Part shown: piece by piece, positions 8,325 to 19,130 of the stretch
Position numbering within the stretch: position 1 is the stretch's first letter
Layout of the letters: every line of letters begins with the position of its first letter
Assembly (NCBI GenBank): GCA_005879815.1
Contig: VBKA01000052.1
Coordinates: 3,531-30,887 of the forward strand
Direction: 5' to 3'
Source: Chloroflexota bacterium
Lineage (GTDB): Bacteria > Chloroflexota > Limnocylindria > QHBO01
Length of the DNA stretch: 27,357 nucleotides
Position numbers and translations under genes: made by a program
Notes under the pieces: generated by a model
The model's input: the letters and a program-made list of their open reading frames with translations, nothing else
Databases searched by the model: none
What the model was told of the DNA's origin: nothing

Positions 8325-8330
8325 ACCGTA
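8325..8330 (-). promoter_or_regulatory. -10-like TACGGT before the lipoprotein ATG
   Basis: Read on the minus strand, TACGGT lies 8 nt before the ATG at 8316 and there is no Shine-Dalgarno. It shares a 70-bp divergent region with the box of the cyclase gene. Confidence 0.4.
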
Positions 8331-8374
8331 CTACGGGACGCCCGACGTTGCCGGGTTGACCAAAACCCCGCGCG

Positions 8375-8380
8375 TACACT
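8375..8380 (+). promoter_or_regulatory. -10-like TACACT, 6 nt before the cyclase ATG
   Basis: TACACT ends 6 nt before the ATG at 8387, with no Shine-Dalgarno. A TTGACC lies at 8356-8361 but the 13-nt spacing is short for a -35 element. Confidence 0.5.
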
Positions 8381-8386
8381 CCGCGG

Positions 8387-11300
8387 ATGGCGGCATGCCC
8401 GAGCTGCGGCGAAGCGAATCCCGATCGCGCCAGGTTCTGCCTGAACTGCGGGGCCGCGCTCTCAGCTCAAGGGGCTACTGAACGGGCACACGAGACTCGA
8501 AGGCGCGTCACCGTCCTCTTCACGGACGTGGCCGGCTCCACGAGCATCGGCGAGCAGCTCGACCCCGAGGCGTTGCGCGAAGTAATGCAGCGGTATTTCG
8601 ACGCGATGCGCGTCGCCATCGAGCGCCACGAAGGGACCGTCGAGAAGTTCATCGGCGACGCGGTGATGGCGGTCTTCGGGATTCCCCAGCTTCACGAGGA
8701 CGACGCCCTGCGCGCGGTGCGCGCGGCGTTCGACATGCAGACGTCGCTGGAGACGTTGAACCGCGACATCGGCGCGCGATGGGGCGTGGAGCTCGCGATC
8801 CGCACCGGCATCAACACCGGGGAAGTCGTTGCCGGTGACGCGACCACCGGCCAGGCCCTCGCCACAGGCGACGTCGTGAACACCGCTGCCCGCCTGGAGC
8901 AGGCCGCCGGCCCGGGCCAGGTCCTGATTGGCGCGGAGACACATCGGCTCGTTCGCCAGGCGGTGACCGCTGGGCGAGCGGAGCCGCTCACCCTGAAGGG
9001 CAAGGCCGAGCCGGTGCCGGCCTGGCTGCTAACCGGGGTGGATGCGAGCGCTAGCGCCCAGGAGCGCCGTATGGACAGCCCGATGGTGGGGCGCGACCGG
9101 CAGCTTCGCATCCTGACCGATGCCGCGGAGCGAGCCCGGGTGGACCGTGCGCCGCAGCTCGTGACCGTGCTCGGCCTGGCGGGGGTGGGAAAGTCGCGCC
9201 TCGTCCACGAGTTCCTGGGCAGGGTGCGCGCCGATGCGACCGTGATTCGTGGCCGATGTCTCTCGTACGGCGACGCGATCACGTACTGGCCCCTGTCTGA
9301 GGCTCTGCGAGCCGCGGCGGGCATCCAGGCGGACGACTCCGTGGATCAAGCCACGGATCGAGTGCAGTCGCTCGCCGGAAACGTTCCGCAGGCAGGTGTC
9401 ATCGCCCGCCGGGTGGCCGGCGCCATCGGTCTGGTTTCCGACGAATCCGCCACCGCTGGGGGCCAGGAGACCTTCTGGGCCATCCGCCGGCTCTTCGAGG
9501 CTATGGCCCGCGCGCGGCCGCTGGTCGCCGTCTTCGACGACGTGCAGTGGGGCACGCCCACCTTCCTGGACCTCCTCGAGCACATCACCGACTGGTCGCG
9601 CGAGGCGCCGATCTTGCTGCTCGCGATCGCACGGCCCGAGCTTCTCGAAGCACGACCGACGTGGGGCGGCGGAAAGCTCAACGCCACGACGCTCCTACTG
9701 GAGCCCCTCGACGACGCCGCGGTCGACGAGATCCTCACCAACCTGGTGGGCTCGCGACCGCTGCCGGTGGACCTGGCGCGCAAGATCGAGGACGCGGCCG
9801 AGGGGAATCCGTTCTTCGTCGAAGAGCTGCTCGCCATGCTCGTGGACGATGGGGTTCTCGAGCGAGATGGCGATGCATTCCGCGTTACGCGCACACCGAG
9901 CGAGATCGCGGTCCCTCCCACCATCGAGCTGCTGCTCGCGGCACGCTTGGACCACCTCCCCGCCGATGAGCGGGCCACGCTTGGTCGCGCATCAGTCGTG
10001 GGCAAGCGATTCGGTGCCTCCGAGGTCGCGCAGCTCAGCCCGGAAACAGAGCGCGAGACGTCGCTGATGCGGTTGATGGCCCTCGTTCGCAAGGAGCTTG
10101 TCCGCCTCGACGAGCAAGCGGCCGCGGACCTGGACGCGCTCGACGAGGAGATGCGGTTCCGGTTCCGCCACCAGCTGGTTCGCGATGCGGCCTACGAGGC
10201 CTTGCCGAAGCACGAGCGGGCGCACCTCCACGAGGTCTTTGCCGACTGGATGGAGCACGCGCTCCCGCACCGGATGACTGAGCTGCATGAGGTCGTAGCC
10301 CATCACCTCGAGCAGGCATGCCTGTACCGGCGCTCGGTTGGCGGCGCCTCCGAGGCCGCCGCAGCCTTGGCGCGGCGCGCGGTGACGCACTTCGCCGCCG
10401 CAGTCGATCGATCGCAGGCGGTTGGCGACATGGCGGCCACGGCGCGGCTCCTCGAACGGGCATTGGCGTTGCTGCCGAAAGACGACCCGGGTCGCCCGGG
10501 ATTGCTGGTCAAGCTGACCGAGCCCTTGGCTGAGCTGGCCAGGCTGCAGGACGCGTACGCGACCGTCGAGGAGGTGCTGGCCTCACCCGCGGCCGATGAT
10601 GCCGCTCGAGCCAGGGCTCTCGAGACGGTCGAGCTGCTCTTCTGGCTCGGGTGGGCGGCGGCCGACGTGGAGCCACGCGTCGAGGAGGCATTGGCCATTC
10701 GGCGCCGGCTTGGCGAGCCAGGCGGGATCGCGCGAGCCCTGCTCGCTAAGATCCAGCTGGAGTGGTTTCGTGGACACCTAAGCATGGGGGTCCAGCTGGC
10801 GGAGGAAGCGCTGCCATTGGCGCAGGCAGCGGATGACATCCCGCTGGAGTCTCGCCTGCGGGGCGAGAAGCTGGTGTCATCGCTGGTCCAGACCCACCGA
10901 ACCAAACGCGATGATCGAGAAACCTATGAGACCCTCGAATTCGCACGAAAGCATGGCCACCTCGTGCTGGAGGCGGTCGTGTTGAGAACGATTGCCCACG
11001 CGTTAGCCGAGGACGGGGAGTACGACCAGGCAATCGAGATGAACCGTCGCGGTCGGGCCATCATGGCTGACATGGGCATGAAGTTGATGCTTGCCTCGGG
11101 CGCCGGCGACCGGCACATCGAGGAGTGGTTCGGTCATCGTGAAGAATCACTCCGGCTCCTCCGCGAAGAGTTCCAGGCCCTGCAGGAGCTTGGCGAGCGG
11201 GCTTACCTGTCCACCGTCGCCGGCGAGCTCGCGCTCCGGCTGCTCGACGAGGACCGGGTTGAGGAGGCACGCGAGGCAGCGAAGGTTGCGGTAGAGACCG

Positions 11301-11632
11301 GGGCAGCAGATGACCTGGCGACGCAGGTCGCACTCGCCGCCTTCAGAGCGAGGATCCTGGCGCGCGAGGGGAAGGCCGAGGATGCCGAACGTCTGGCCCG
11401 AGAGGTCGTTGCGCTTGCAGATACACACGAGTTCTTCAGCCAGTACGACCTGGCTCGCGAGACGCTGGCCGACGTTTTGCGCTGGTCTGGCCGGCTGAGC
11501 GAGGCGCGCCGCGTTATCGAGGATCTGGCCGATCACACGGAACGGCGTGCGAATCGGACCTACGCAGCGACGCTTCGGCGCCGCGCGGAGGGGCTCGTGG
11601 CGCCGCCCGGGGTCATCGAACCTCAGGCTTGA
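8387..11632 (+). CDS. Zinc-ribbon / class III nucleotide cyclase / AAA ATPase / TPR protein
   Basis: This is a 1081-residue multidomain signalling protein. Residues 4-21 form a zinc ribbon (CPSC ... CLNC). Residues 38-215 form a class III cyclase with metal-binding D47 (LFTDVAGST) and D91 (KFIGD), K87 and the transition-state pair N165/R169 (GDVVNTAARLE). Adenylate versus guanylate preference is not certain because the usual second specificity position (7 before the Asn) is Leu158. Residues 230-550 form an AAA_16/STAND-like ATPase (Walker A GLAGVGKS 263-270; Walker B VFDDVQW with D384/D385). The rest is alpha-helical and TPR-like. No membrane segment is seen. Family knowledge suggests an NTPase-gated cyclase with a protein-interaction tail. 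The ends of this gene and the DUF72 gene overlap by 10 nt. Confidence 0.92.
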   Translation: MAACPSCGEANPDRARFCLNCGAALSAQGATERAHETRRRVTVLFTDVAGSTSIGEQLDPEALREVMQRYFDAMRVAIERHEGTVEKFIGDAVMAVFGIPQLHEDDALRAVRAAFDMQTSLETLNRDIGARWGVELAIRTGINTGEVVAGDATTGQALATGDVVNTAARLEQAAGPGQVLIGAETHRLVRQAVTAGRAEPLTLKGKAEPVPAWLLTGVDASASAQERRMDSPMVGRDRQLRILTDAAERARVDRAPQLVTVLGLAGVGKSRLVHEFLGRVRADATVIRGRCLSYGDAITYWPLSEALRAAAGIQADDSVDQATDRVQSLAGNVPQAGVIARRVAGAIGLVSDESATAGGQETFWAIRRLFEAMARARPLVAVFDDVQWGTPTFLDLLEHITDWSREAPILLLAIARPELLEARPTWGGGKLNATTLLLEPLDDAAVDEILTNLVGSRPLPVDLARKIEDAAEGNPFFVEELLAMLVDDGVLERDGDAFRVTRTPSEIAVPPTIELLLAARLDHLPADERATLGRASVVGKRFGASEVAQLSPETERETSLMRLMALVRKELVRLDEQAAADLDALDEEMRFRFRHQLVRDAAYEALPKHERAHLHEVFADWMEHALPHRMTELHEVVAHHLEQACLYRRSVGGASEAAAALARRAVTHFAAAVDRSQAVGDMAATARLLERALALLPKDDPGRPGLLVKLTEPLAELARLQDAYATVEEVLASPAADDAARARALETVELLFWLGWAAADVEPRVEEALAIRRRLGEPGGIARALLAKIQLEWFRGHLSMGVQLAEEALPLAQAADDIPLESRLRGEKLVSSLVQTHRTKRDDRETYETLEFARKHGHLVLEAVVLRTIAHALAEDGEYDQAIEMNRRGRAIMADMGMKLMLASGAGDRHIEEWFGHREESLRLLREEFQALQELGERAYLSTVAGELALRLLDEDRVEEAREAAKVAVETGAADDLATQVALAAFRARILAREGKAEDAERLAREVVALADTHEFFSQYDLARETLADVLRWSGRLSEARRVIEDLADHTERRANRTYAATLRRRAEGLVAPPGVIEPQA

Positions 11633-12651
11633 GCGGCGAGCTTGGGCGCCTCCTTGGCCAGCAGCGCCGCGATCTCCCGGGCGTTGGTCGTCCCGTAGTT
11701 CGCGTAGCAGTTGTTCATCAGCAGGTGGATCTCCTTCGTCTTGCCGGCTGCCTCCTCGACGCGCGGCACCCACTCCTCCAGCTCCGGCTGCGAGTAGAGG
11801 TACCGGAAGCGCTCGACCACCGGGATCCCCTTGGCCTCCCAGGTCTCGGCGCGGCGCCCATGGAAACGAATCACCGCCAGCTGAGGTGAGGTGACCGCCA
11901 CAATCGGTGGAACGGACGAGCGCATGCCCTGCGGCGCGTCGACCATGACGAACGGAATCTGGTACTTGTCGAGGAAGTCAAGCGTGCGCCCGGCGTTCTT
12001 GTCGTTGAACCACGACGCGGCTCGGAACTCGACGGCCATCGGCACATCCGCAAGACGTTCCTTCGCCTCCACGATCGCGTCGCGCGCCTCGTTGGAGGGG
12101 AAGACCCACTTGGGAAACTGCAGGAAGATAGCGCCCAATTTGCCGGCGGAATGGAGCGGCGCCACCCCGTCCAGGAACTGGGCCCAGATCGCGTCGTACA
12201 GCTCCTTGGGCAGGTCTCGCCCATAAATCCGGGCTTTGTCCTGGAGCTCGATGGGCAGCTCCTCGCGAATCTCCTTGGGCAGCCGCTTCACCTCCGACGG
12301 CTGGCCGGTCATCAGCGCGTGGGCCTTGATGTCGAAGGTGAAGTCAGGGGGCGTGCGCTCCAGCCACAGCTCGCCCATGCGACGCACTGGAAGCGCGTAG
12401 TAGGTGGAGTCCACCTCCACCACCGGGAACTGGTCGGCGTAGTAGTTGAGGCGGTCCTCGGCATTCTTCGCATCCGGCGGATAGAAGACCCCCGGCGCCA
12501 CCATGGTCGGGTCCGTCCAGCTGGCGGTACCGATGCGCACGCTGGCCCTCCCCAGGCGCATTGGCTTGCGTGCGGAGTCGGCTGCGGCTTCGCCTCGCTC
12601 GGCGGAGGCTTGAGGGCCCGGATCGTGAGGGTTGGAAGCCGGATTCGCCAT
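11623..12651 (-). CDS. DUF72 family protein
   Basis: This 342-residue protein belongs to the DUF72 (YecE-like) family, a TIM-barrel-like fold of unknown biochemical role. Typical landmarks are IGTASWTDP near 41, NYYADQFPVVEVDSTYY near 70-85, GAIFLQFP near 170, AVEFRAASW near 205 and HLLMNNCYANYG near 310. The first about 30 residues are polar and poorly conserved, so the ATG at 12561 (MRLGRAS) is an alternative start. The ATG at 12651 is favoured by a TAGACT box 7 nt upstream. Its 62-bp upstream gap is shared with the divergent SQR-like gene. Confidence 0.92.
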   Translation of the reverse strand: MANPASNPHDPGPQASAERGEAAADSARKPMRLGRASVRIGTASWTDPTMVAPGVFYPPDAKNAEDRLNYYADQFPVVEVDSTYYALPVRRMGELWLERTPPDFTFDIKAHALMTGQPSEVKRLPKEIREELPIELQDKARIYGRDLPKELYDAIWAQFLDGVAPLHSAGKLGAIFLQFPKWVFPSNEARDAIVEAKERLADVPMAVEFRAASWFNDKNAGRTLDFLDKYQIPFVMVDAPQGMRSSVPPIVAVTSPQLAVIRFHGRRAETWEAKGIPVVERFRYLYSQPELEEWVPRVEEAAGKTKEIHLLMNNCYANYGTTNAREIAALLAKEAPKLAAQA

Positions 12652-12658
12652 CGATCCA

Positions 12659-12664
12659 AGTCTA
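12659..12664 (-). promoter_or_regulatory. -10-like TAGACT before the DUF72 ATG
   Basis: On the minus strand, TAGACT is 7 nt before the ATG at 12651, with no Shine-Dalgarno. The same hexamer forms the -10 of the SAM riboswitch promoter at 25665. Confidence 0.5.
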
Positions 12665-12701
12665 CGTGGCTGCTCCGCGCGATTGCGCTGCCCGACGCTG
12701 G

Positions 12702-12707
12702 TACCCT
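12702..12707 (+). promoter_or_regulatory. -10-like TACCCT, 6 nt before the flavoprotein ATG
   Basis: TACCCT, then 6 nt (gccccg), then ATG at 12714. The same hexamer and spacing recur at 14698 and, on the minus strand, at 25636. Confidence 0.5.
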
Positions 12708-12713
12708 GCCCCG

Positions 12714-13853
12714 ATGGCGCGCGCGCTGGTCCTGGGCGCCGGTTTCGGCGGGATAGCAGCCGCCGTCGCTCTACGGGACCAGCTTGATAGGTCCGACGAA
12801 GTAATCCTCGTCGACCGTCGCGACGAATTCGTGATGGGTACCCGAAAGACCTGGCACCTGATCGGTGCCTCGCCGCTCGCCGAGGGTGCGCGCCCCCTCT
12901 CGCGGCTGGCCGGGCGAGGAATACGGGTGATTCGGGGGGAGGTCCGGGCGCTCGAGCTAGGGTCGCGTGCGGTGATGGTCGACGACGACCGCTTTGAGGC
13001 CGATGCGGTGGTCATTGCACTCGGCGCCATGCATGAGCCGAGCGCGGTTCCCGGCCTCGTCGAATACGCGTGGAGTGCCTGGAGCCTGGAGGACCTTCCC
13101 GCTGCCACGCAGGCCATCCAGGACTTCCCCGGGGGCCGCGTGGTGATCGGCATTTTCGGCTCGCCGTACACCTGTCCGCCGGCTCCCTTCGAGCTCGCGC
13201 TCCTGCTACGGGACCATTTCGTCGCGCGTGGGATCGACGCCCAGGTGAGTGTCTTCGGACCCGCGCCCATCGTGCTGCCCGTGCTCGGGGCTGCCGGCTG
13301 CGCGCTTCTCGACGGTCGCCTTGACGAGCGCGGCGTTCCATATCTTGCAGGGCGGCAGGCACGGGCCGTGACGGACGGAGCGGTGCGCTTCGCCGAAAGC
13401 GAGCAGATTGGATTCGACCTGCTGCTGGCGGTGCCGCCTCATCGGGCGCCCGCGGTCCTGGTGGAATCCGGGCTGGCGAAGCCGGGCAGCTGGGTCGGCG
13501 TCGATCGTGCCACCCTGGAGACCGGCCATCCCGGTATCTACGCCATTGGCGACTGCACGGGCATTCCGCTCGCGAATGGACTCCCGCTGCCAAAGGCCGG
13601 TCTATTCGCCGAGCGCGAGGGCAGAGCCGTGGCATCCCGGATCGCCGCGACGTTCCGGGGCGAGGAGCCCCACACGACGTTCGACGGCACCGGAGCATGC
13701 TTCGTCGAGATGGGGGGAGGCGAGGCGAGCACGATCCGTGGCGATTTCTATGCCGATCCTCCGGCCATCGAGCTGACCATGCCGTCTCAAGCGCAGCGTG
13801 AGGAGAAGGTTCGCTTCGAAACGGAGCGGCTTCAGCGCTGGTTCGGCGGCTGA
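12714..13853 (+). CDS. FAD-dependent oxidoreductase, sulfide:quinone reductase-like
   Basis: This 379-residue flavoprotein is of the SQR / flavocytochrome c sulfide dehydrogenase superfamily. The N-terminus has the dinucleotide motif LGAGFGGIAAA (7-17). YTCPPAPFE at 152-160 contains C154, at the place of a catalytic Cys of SQR. IGDCTGIPLANGLPLPKAG at 279-296 binds FAD and includes C281. A third Cys, C329, is in GACFVEMGGGE. The open frame runs further left, but the dinucleotide motif is only correctly N-terminal with the ATG at 12714, which has a TACCCT box 6 nt ahead. No other sulfur-oxidation gene is nearby, so the substrate (sulfide, a quinone via NADH, or a thiol) is undecided. No transmembrane helix is visible. 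Confidence 0.85.
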   Translation: MARALVLGAGFGGIAAAVALRDQLDRSDEVILVDRRDEFVMGTRKTWHLIGASPLAEGARPLSRLAGRGIRVIRGEVRALELGSRAVMVDDDRFEADAVVIALGAMHEPSAVPGLVEYAWSAWSLEDLPAATQAIQDFPGGRVVIGIFGSPYTCPPAPFELALLLRDHFVARGIDAQVSVFGPAPIVLPVLGAAGCALLDGRLDERGVPYLAGRQARAVTDGAVRFAESEQIGFDLLLAVPPHRAPAVLVESGLAKPGSWVGVDRATLETGHPGIYAIGDCTGIPLANGLPLPKAGLFAEREGRAVASRIAATFRGEEPHTTFDGTGACFVEMGGGEASTIRGDFYADPPAIELTMPSQAQREEKVRFETERLQRWFGG

Positions 13854-13883
13854 CGCAGTTCGCCCGCCCCCGACACCATCCGC

Positions 13884-14705
13884 ATGACCCGGACTCCCAT
13901 CGATCCGTACGCGACCCTGCGCGTGGGTCGGGGCGCCTCTCCCGCGCAGGTCGCGCGTGCGTACCACCGGTTGGCCAAGGAGCTTCACCCCGACCTCCGC
14001 GGCGACGCGACCGGCGATCGCATGCGGGAGGTCAACGCGGCGTGGGAGATCCTGTCGGATCCGGACAAGCGCGCGGCATGGGACCGCGGCCAGCCGGTCG
14101 TGGCCGCCGGCGCTCATTGGACTCCGGCGTCTGCTGGCGTTCGTTCGGACTCCGTTGGGTCCTCTACAGAATGGGCTCCAGAGCGACGACCTCGGCGCTA
14201 CGCCGCCTATCCGCCAAGGCCCCGCCCCGGGGAGCGCCGCCTGACCGATTCGCCCTGGCTCGCGGGCGCTGTCGCGCTGGCGGCCATCGTGGCCATCCTG
14301 GTCGGGGCGGGGATATTCAGCGTCGGCGACCGACGGACCCTTGCAGACCGCTTCGAGGGCTTCCAGGCGCAGGTCCCAGTTCCGTTCCTGAATCGCGCCG
14401 TGGCCGGCACGGCGATCCGGTTTACGTTCGGCTTGGGCGGATTCGAGGGGTATGACCTGCTCGCGGATGGCTCGCCGGCCTCCAGGTATTACCCGTGCGA
14501 GAACGGGGCGCCGGGACCCGCTGACGTCCAGGCTGCGGTCGATGCCACGAGTTCATCCTTCGCCTACTACCCGACGAACCATTCCTACACGTACATCTGG
14601 AAGACCGAAGCGTCCTGGGCGGGCAGCTGCCGGGAGCTCATCTTCACGTTCCGCGATGCGTCCAGCCGTAGGGTGCTCTTCGACTTTCGCGGACCGCTAC
14701 CCTGA
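13884..14705 (+). CDS. J-domain / transmembrane / PxKF-domain fusion protein
   Basis: This 273-residue protein has an unusual layout. Residues 7-68 are a J-domain (DPYATLRVGRGAS, the HPD motif at 35-37, EILSDPDKRAAWD), the part that stimulates Hsp70 ATPase. A polar, Arg/Pro-rich linker leads to one membrane helix (about 126-146). Residues about 163-268 resemble the PxKF domain, usually found in secreted actinobacterial and Chloroflexota-like proteins: AVAGTAIRFTFGLGG, GYDLLADGSPAS, YPC, YTYIWKTEASWAGSCRELIF. Two Cys (C205, C249) fit a disulfide. The positive linker suggests the J-domain is cytoplasmic and PxKF outside. No dnaK is in the window. It lies 30 nt after the flavoprotein. A CACCAT box 4 nt before the ATG is a weak promoter candidate. 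Confidence 0.85.
   Translation: MTRTPIDPYATLRVGRGASPAQVARAYHRLAKELHPDLRGDATGDRMREVNAAWEILSDPDKRAAWDRGQPVVAAGAHWTPASAGVRSDSVGSSTEWAPERRPRRYAAYPPRPRPGERRLTDSPWLAGAVALAAIVAILVGAGIFSVGDRRTLADRFEGFQAQVPVPFLNRAVAGTAIRFTFGLGGFEGYDLLADGSPASRYYPCENGAPGPADVQAAVDATSSSFAYYPTNHSYTYIWKTEASWAGSCRELIFTFRDASSRRVLFDFRGPLP
14698..14703 (+). promoter_or_regulatory. -10-like TACCCT, 6 nt before the hydrolase ATG
   Basis: TACCCT, then 6 nt (gacgcg), then ATG at 14710. It overlaps the last codon and stop of the J-domain gene, so it could start a new leaderless transcript inside an apparent operon. Confidence 0.45.
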
Positions 14706-14709
14706 CGCG

Positions 14710-15366
14710 ATGAACGCCTACCCGGATCCTGGGGGAACTGGCTGGGTCGACTTGACCGTCCCGATCCGCCCAGGGATGGCGGTCTTCCCCGGCGATCCAC
14801 CGGTCAGGATCGACCTCGCCCAGGCGATCGCCAGCGGGGCTTCGTGCAACGTCACGAGGCTGGACATGGGAGCGCACACCGGCACCCATGTCGACGCGCC
14901 GGTCCATTTCATCGAGGGTGCCGCCGGCGCCGAGGCCCTGCCGCTCGAGGCGCTCATCGGTCCCGCATGGGTGGTCGACGGCACGCATCTCGCCGGCGAC
15001 ATCGATGAGGGAGCCCTGCAAGGCCTCGTCATCCCTGCCACCGAGTCGCGCCTGCTCTTCAAGACGCCCAACTCGGCTCTCTGGGCGCGCGAGGGATTTT
15101 CTGACGACTACATCGGCCTGACCGATGCCGCCGCCCGCGCCTTGGTTGCCCGCGGCATCGCGCTGGTGGGCGCCGACTACCTCTCGATCGCACCGCACGG
15201 CAAGGCCGCTCCCACCCATCACGCATTTCTGAAGGCAGGGGTCGTCATCCTCGAGGGAATCGACCTGCGGGAGATCGAGCCCGGTCCGTACGATCTCGTC
15301 TGCCTGCCGCTGCGCATCGTCGGCTGCGATGGTGCGCCGGCCAGGGCCTTGCTCCATCCGCGATGA
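14710..15366 (+). CDS. Cyclase-family metal-dependent hydrolase (kynurenine formamidase-like)
   Basis: This 218-residue protein belongs to the cyclase/KynB-like family of metal hydrolases. It starts LTVPIRPGM...FPGDP and carries the family metal motif HTGTHVDAPVHF at 56-67; APTHHAFL near 165 supplies further possible ligands. Members hydrolyse N-formylkynurenine, cyclic amides or related esters, and the exact substrate is not set by sequence. No tryptophan-degradation genes are nearby. Its place ahead of glucose dehydrogenase and a glucosidase instead allows a role on a sugar-derived lactone or ester (inference). The open frame begins upstream at 14452, but the ATG at 14710 gives the family N-terminus. 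The stop overlaps the next start by 4 nt (ATGA). Confidence 0.88.
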   Translation: MNAYPDPGGTGWVDLTVPIRPGMAVFPGDPPVRIDLAQAIASGASCNVTRLDMGAHTGTHVDAPVHFIEGAAGAEALPLEALIGPAWVVDGTHLAGDIDEGALQGLVIPATESRLLFKTPNSALWAREGFSDDYIGLTDAAARALVARGIALVGADYLSIAPHGKAAPTHHAFLKAGVVILEGIDLREIEPGPYDLVCLPLRIVGCDGAPARALLHPR

Positions 15367-16466
15367 AGGCAGTCGCGGTCCGGCCGCGAAAGGCCGACTC
15401 GATCGAGCTGCGCGAGGTCGCTCGTCCTGACCCCGGCGCCATCCCGGATGGGCGCGGCGTGCTCGTCGAGGTCCTGCGGGTGGGAGTCGACGGCACCGAC
15501 AAGGAGATCAGCGAAGGGCTTTACGGGGATGCGCCTAAGGGCGATGACTTCCTGATCATCGGTCACGAGAACATCGGGCGCGTCGTGGAGGCGGGAGACG
15601 GGGTACCCGCCGACCTCCGGCCGGGTGCCCTGGTGGTGGCCACCGTGCGCAGGCCCGGCAGCAGCGTCTACGACCGCATCGGCTTGCAGGACATGACCAC
15701 CGACGAGGTCTACTTCGAGCGCGGCATCAGCCACCTGCACGGCTATCTCGCCGAGTTCTACGCCGAGGATGCAACCTACCTGGTGCCGATGCCTCCCGCG
15801 CTGACCGACGTGGGCGTCCTGCTCGAGCCGATGAGCGTGGCCGAGAAGGGGATCAGGCAGGCCTTCGAGATCCAGCGGCGCCTGCGCATCTGGCGGCCGC
15901 TCCGCGCGGCCGTCCTGGGAGCGGGGACGATCGGCCTCCTGGCGACGCTGCAGCTGCGGCTCCGCGGCCTCGACGTCGTCTGCTACTCCCGCCGCCCGGC
16001 GCCATACCGGAACTCGGAGCTGGTCGAACGCCTGGGCGCGACCTACGTGAGCTCGAATGGCACGACCGTCGCGCGGGTCGCCGAGCGGCATGGCCCGTTC
16101 GACATCATCCTCGACGCGACCGGCTTCAGCCCGTTGGCCTTCGAGGCCGCCGTGGCGCTTGGCAAGAATGGCGTGCTGGTGCTGGCCAGCGTGACGGGCG
16201 GGGATCGCCGCATCGAGGTTCCCACCGATCGGATCAACCAGGGATTCGTGCTGGGCAACAAGGTGATGGTGGGCACCGTCAACGCGGCGCGCGAGGATTA
16301 CGTTGCGGGTGTGGGCGACATGCTCCGGGCGGAGGCGTTCTTCCCGGCATGGCTGGGTGCGCTGCTCACGACGCGCATCGACGGTCTCGAGGGGTATCGC
16401 GAGATGCTGGATCGCCTCACCAACGACCGCGACGCGATCAAGGTGTACGTCCAGGTCTCTGAGTGA
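15363..16466 (+). CDS. Glucose 1-dehydrogenase (zinc-dependent MDR family)
   Basis: This 367-residue enzyme resembles archaeal-type glucose 1-dehydrogenases, which oxidise D-glucose to gluconolactone with NAD(P). The catalytic zinc ligands are probably D43 (GVDGTDKE), H68/E69 (IIGHEN) and E155 (LLEPMSVAEKG). An Asp instead of Cys as first ligand is a feature known from haloarchaeal GDH. The nucleotide-binding glycine motif is LGAGTIG (185-191). The structural-zinc Cys cluster of classical ADHs is absent, as in some GDHs. It overlaps the hydrolase by ATGA and precedes the glucosidase closely, so the three probably form one operon. A specificity other than glucose (galactose, threonine-type MDR) remains possible. 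Confidence 0.85.
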   Translation: MKAVAVRPRKADSIELREVARPDPGAIPDGRGVLVEVLRVGVDGTDKEISEGLYGDAPKGDDFLIIGHENIGRVVEAGDGVPADLRPGALVVATVRRPGSSVYDRIGLQDMTTDEVYFERGISHLHGYLAEFYAEDATYLVPMPPALTDVGVLLEPMSVAEKGIRQAFEIQRRLRIWRPLRAAVLGAGTIGLLATLQLRLRGLDVVCYSRRPAPYRNSELVERLGATYVSSNGTTVARVAERHGPFDIILDATGFSPLAFEAAVALGKNGVLVLASVTGGDRRIEVPTDRINQGFVLGNKVMVGTVNAAREDYVAGVGDMLRAEAFFPAWLGALLTTRIDGLEGYREMLDRLTNDRDAIKVYVQVSE

Positions 16467-16469
16467 GGG

Positions 16470-16564
16470 ATGGCCCGACCGATGCCTGACGCCACCGGGC
16501 AGCGAGCAGAGGCGGAGCGGCGGCGCGTGCGCGCCGCGCACGAAAACGAGCCGGGCTGGTATCG

Positions 16565-16590
<26 letters not shown>
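16470..16590 (+). other. Out-of-frame N-terminal segment of the glucosidase
   Basis: An ATG at 16470 (or 16482), 3-15 nt after the dehydrogenase stop, opens a frame ending in GWYRWGP. This is the usual start of GH63-like glucosidases (basic helix, then WxxWGPYLSE). About nt 16575 the family sequence continues in a different frame as VREDYSADG, and the intervening YLSERxWG-like stretch is missing. The two pieces meet over TGGGGGCC. This looks like a deletion of about 25 nt between short repeats (length estimated from remembered homologues), or an assembly error. Confidence 0.6.
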
Positions 16591-19126
<2,536 letters not shown>

Positions 19127-19130
19127 GCCG

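Noticed and set aside
8356..8361. TTGACC as -35 of the large cyclase
   Set aside because: Spacing to TACACT is only 13 nt; kept as an observation, not as a promoter element.
15219..16541. Minus-strand 440-codon ORF
   Set aside because: It lies opposite the glucose dehydrogenase, whose motifs are clear; the product is His/Arg/Asp-rich without a domain.
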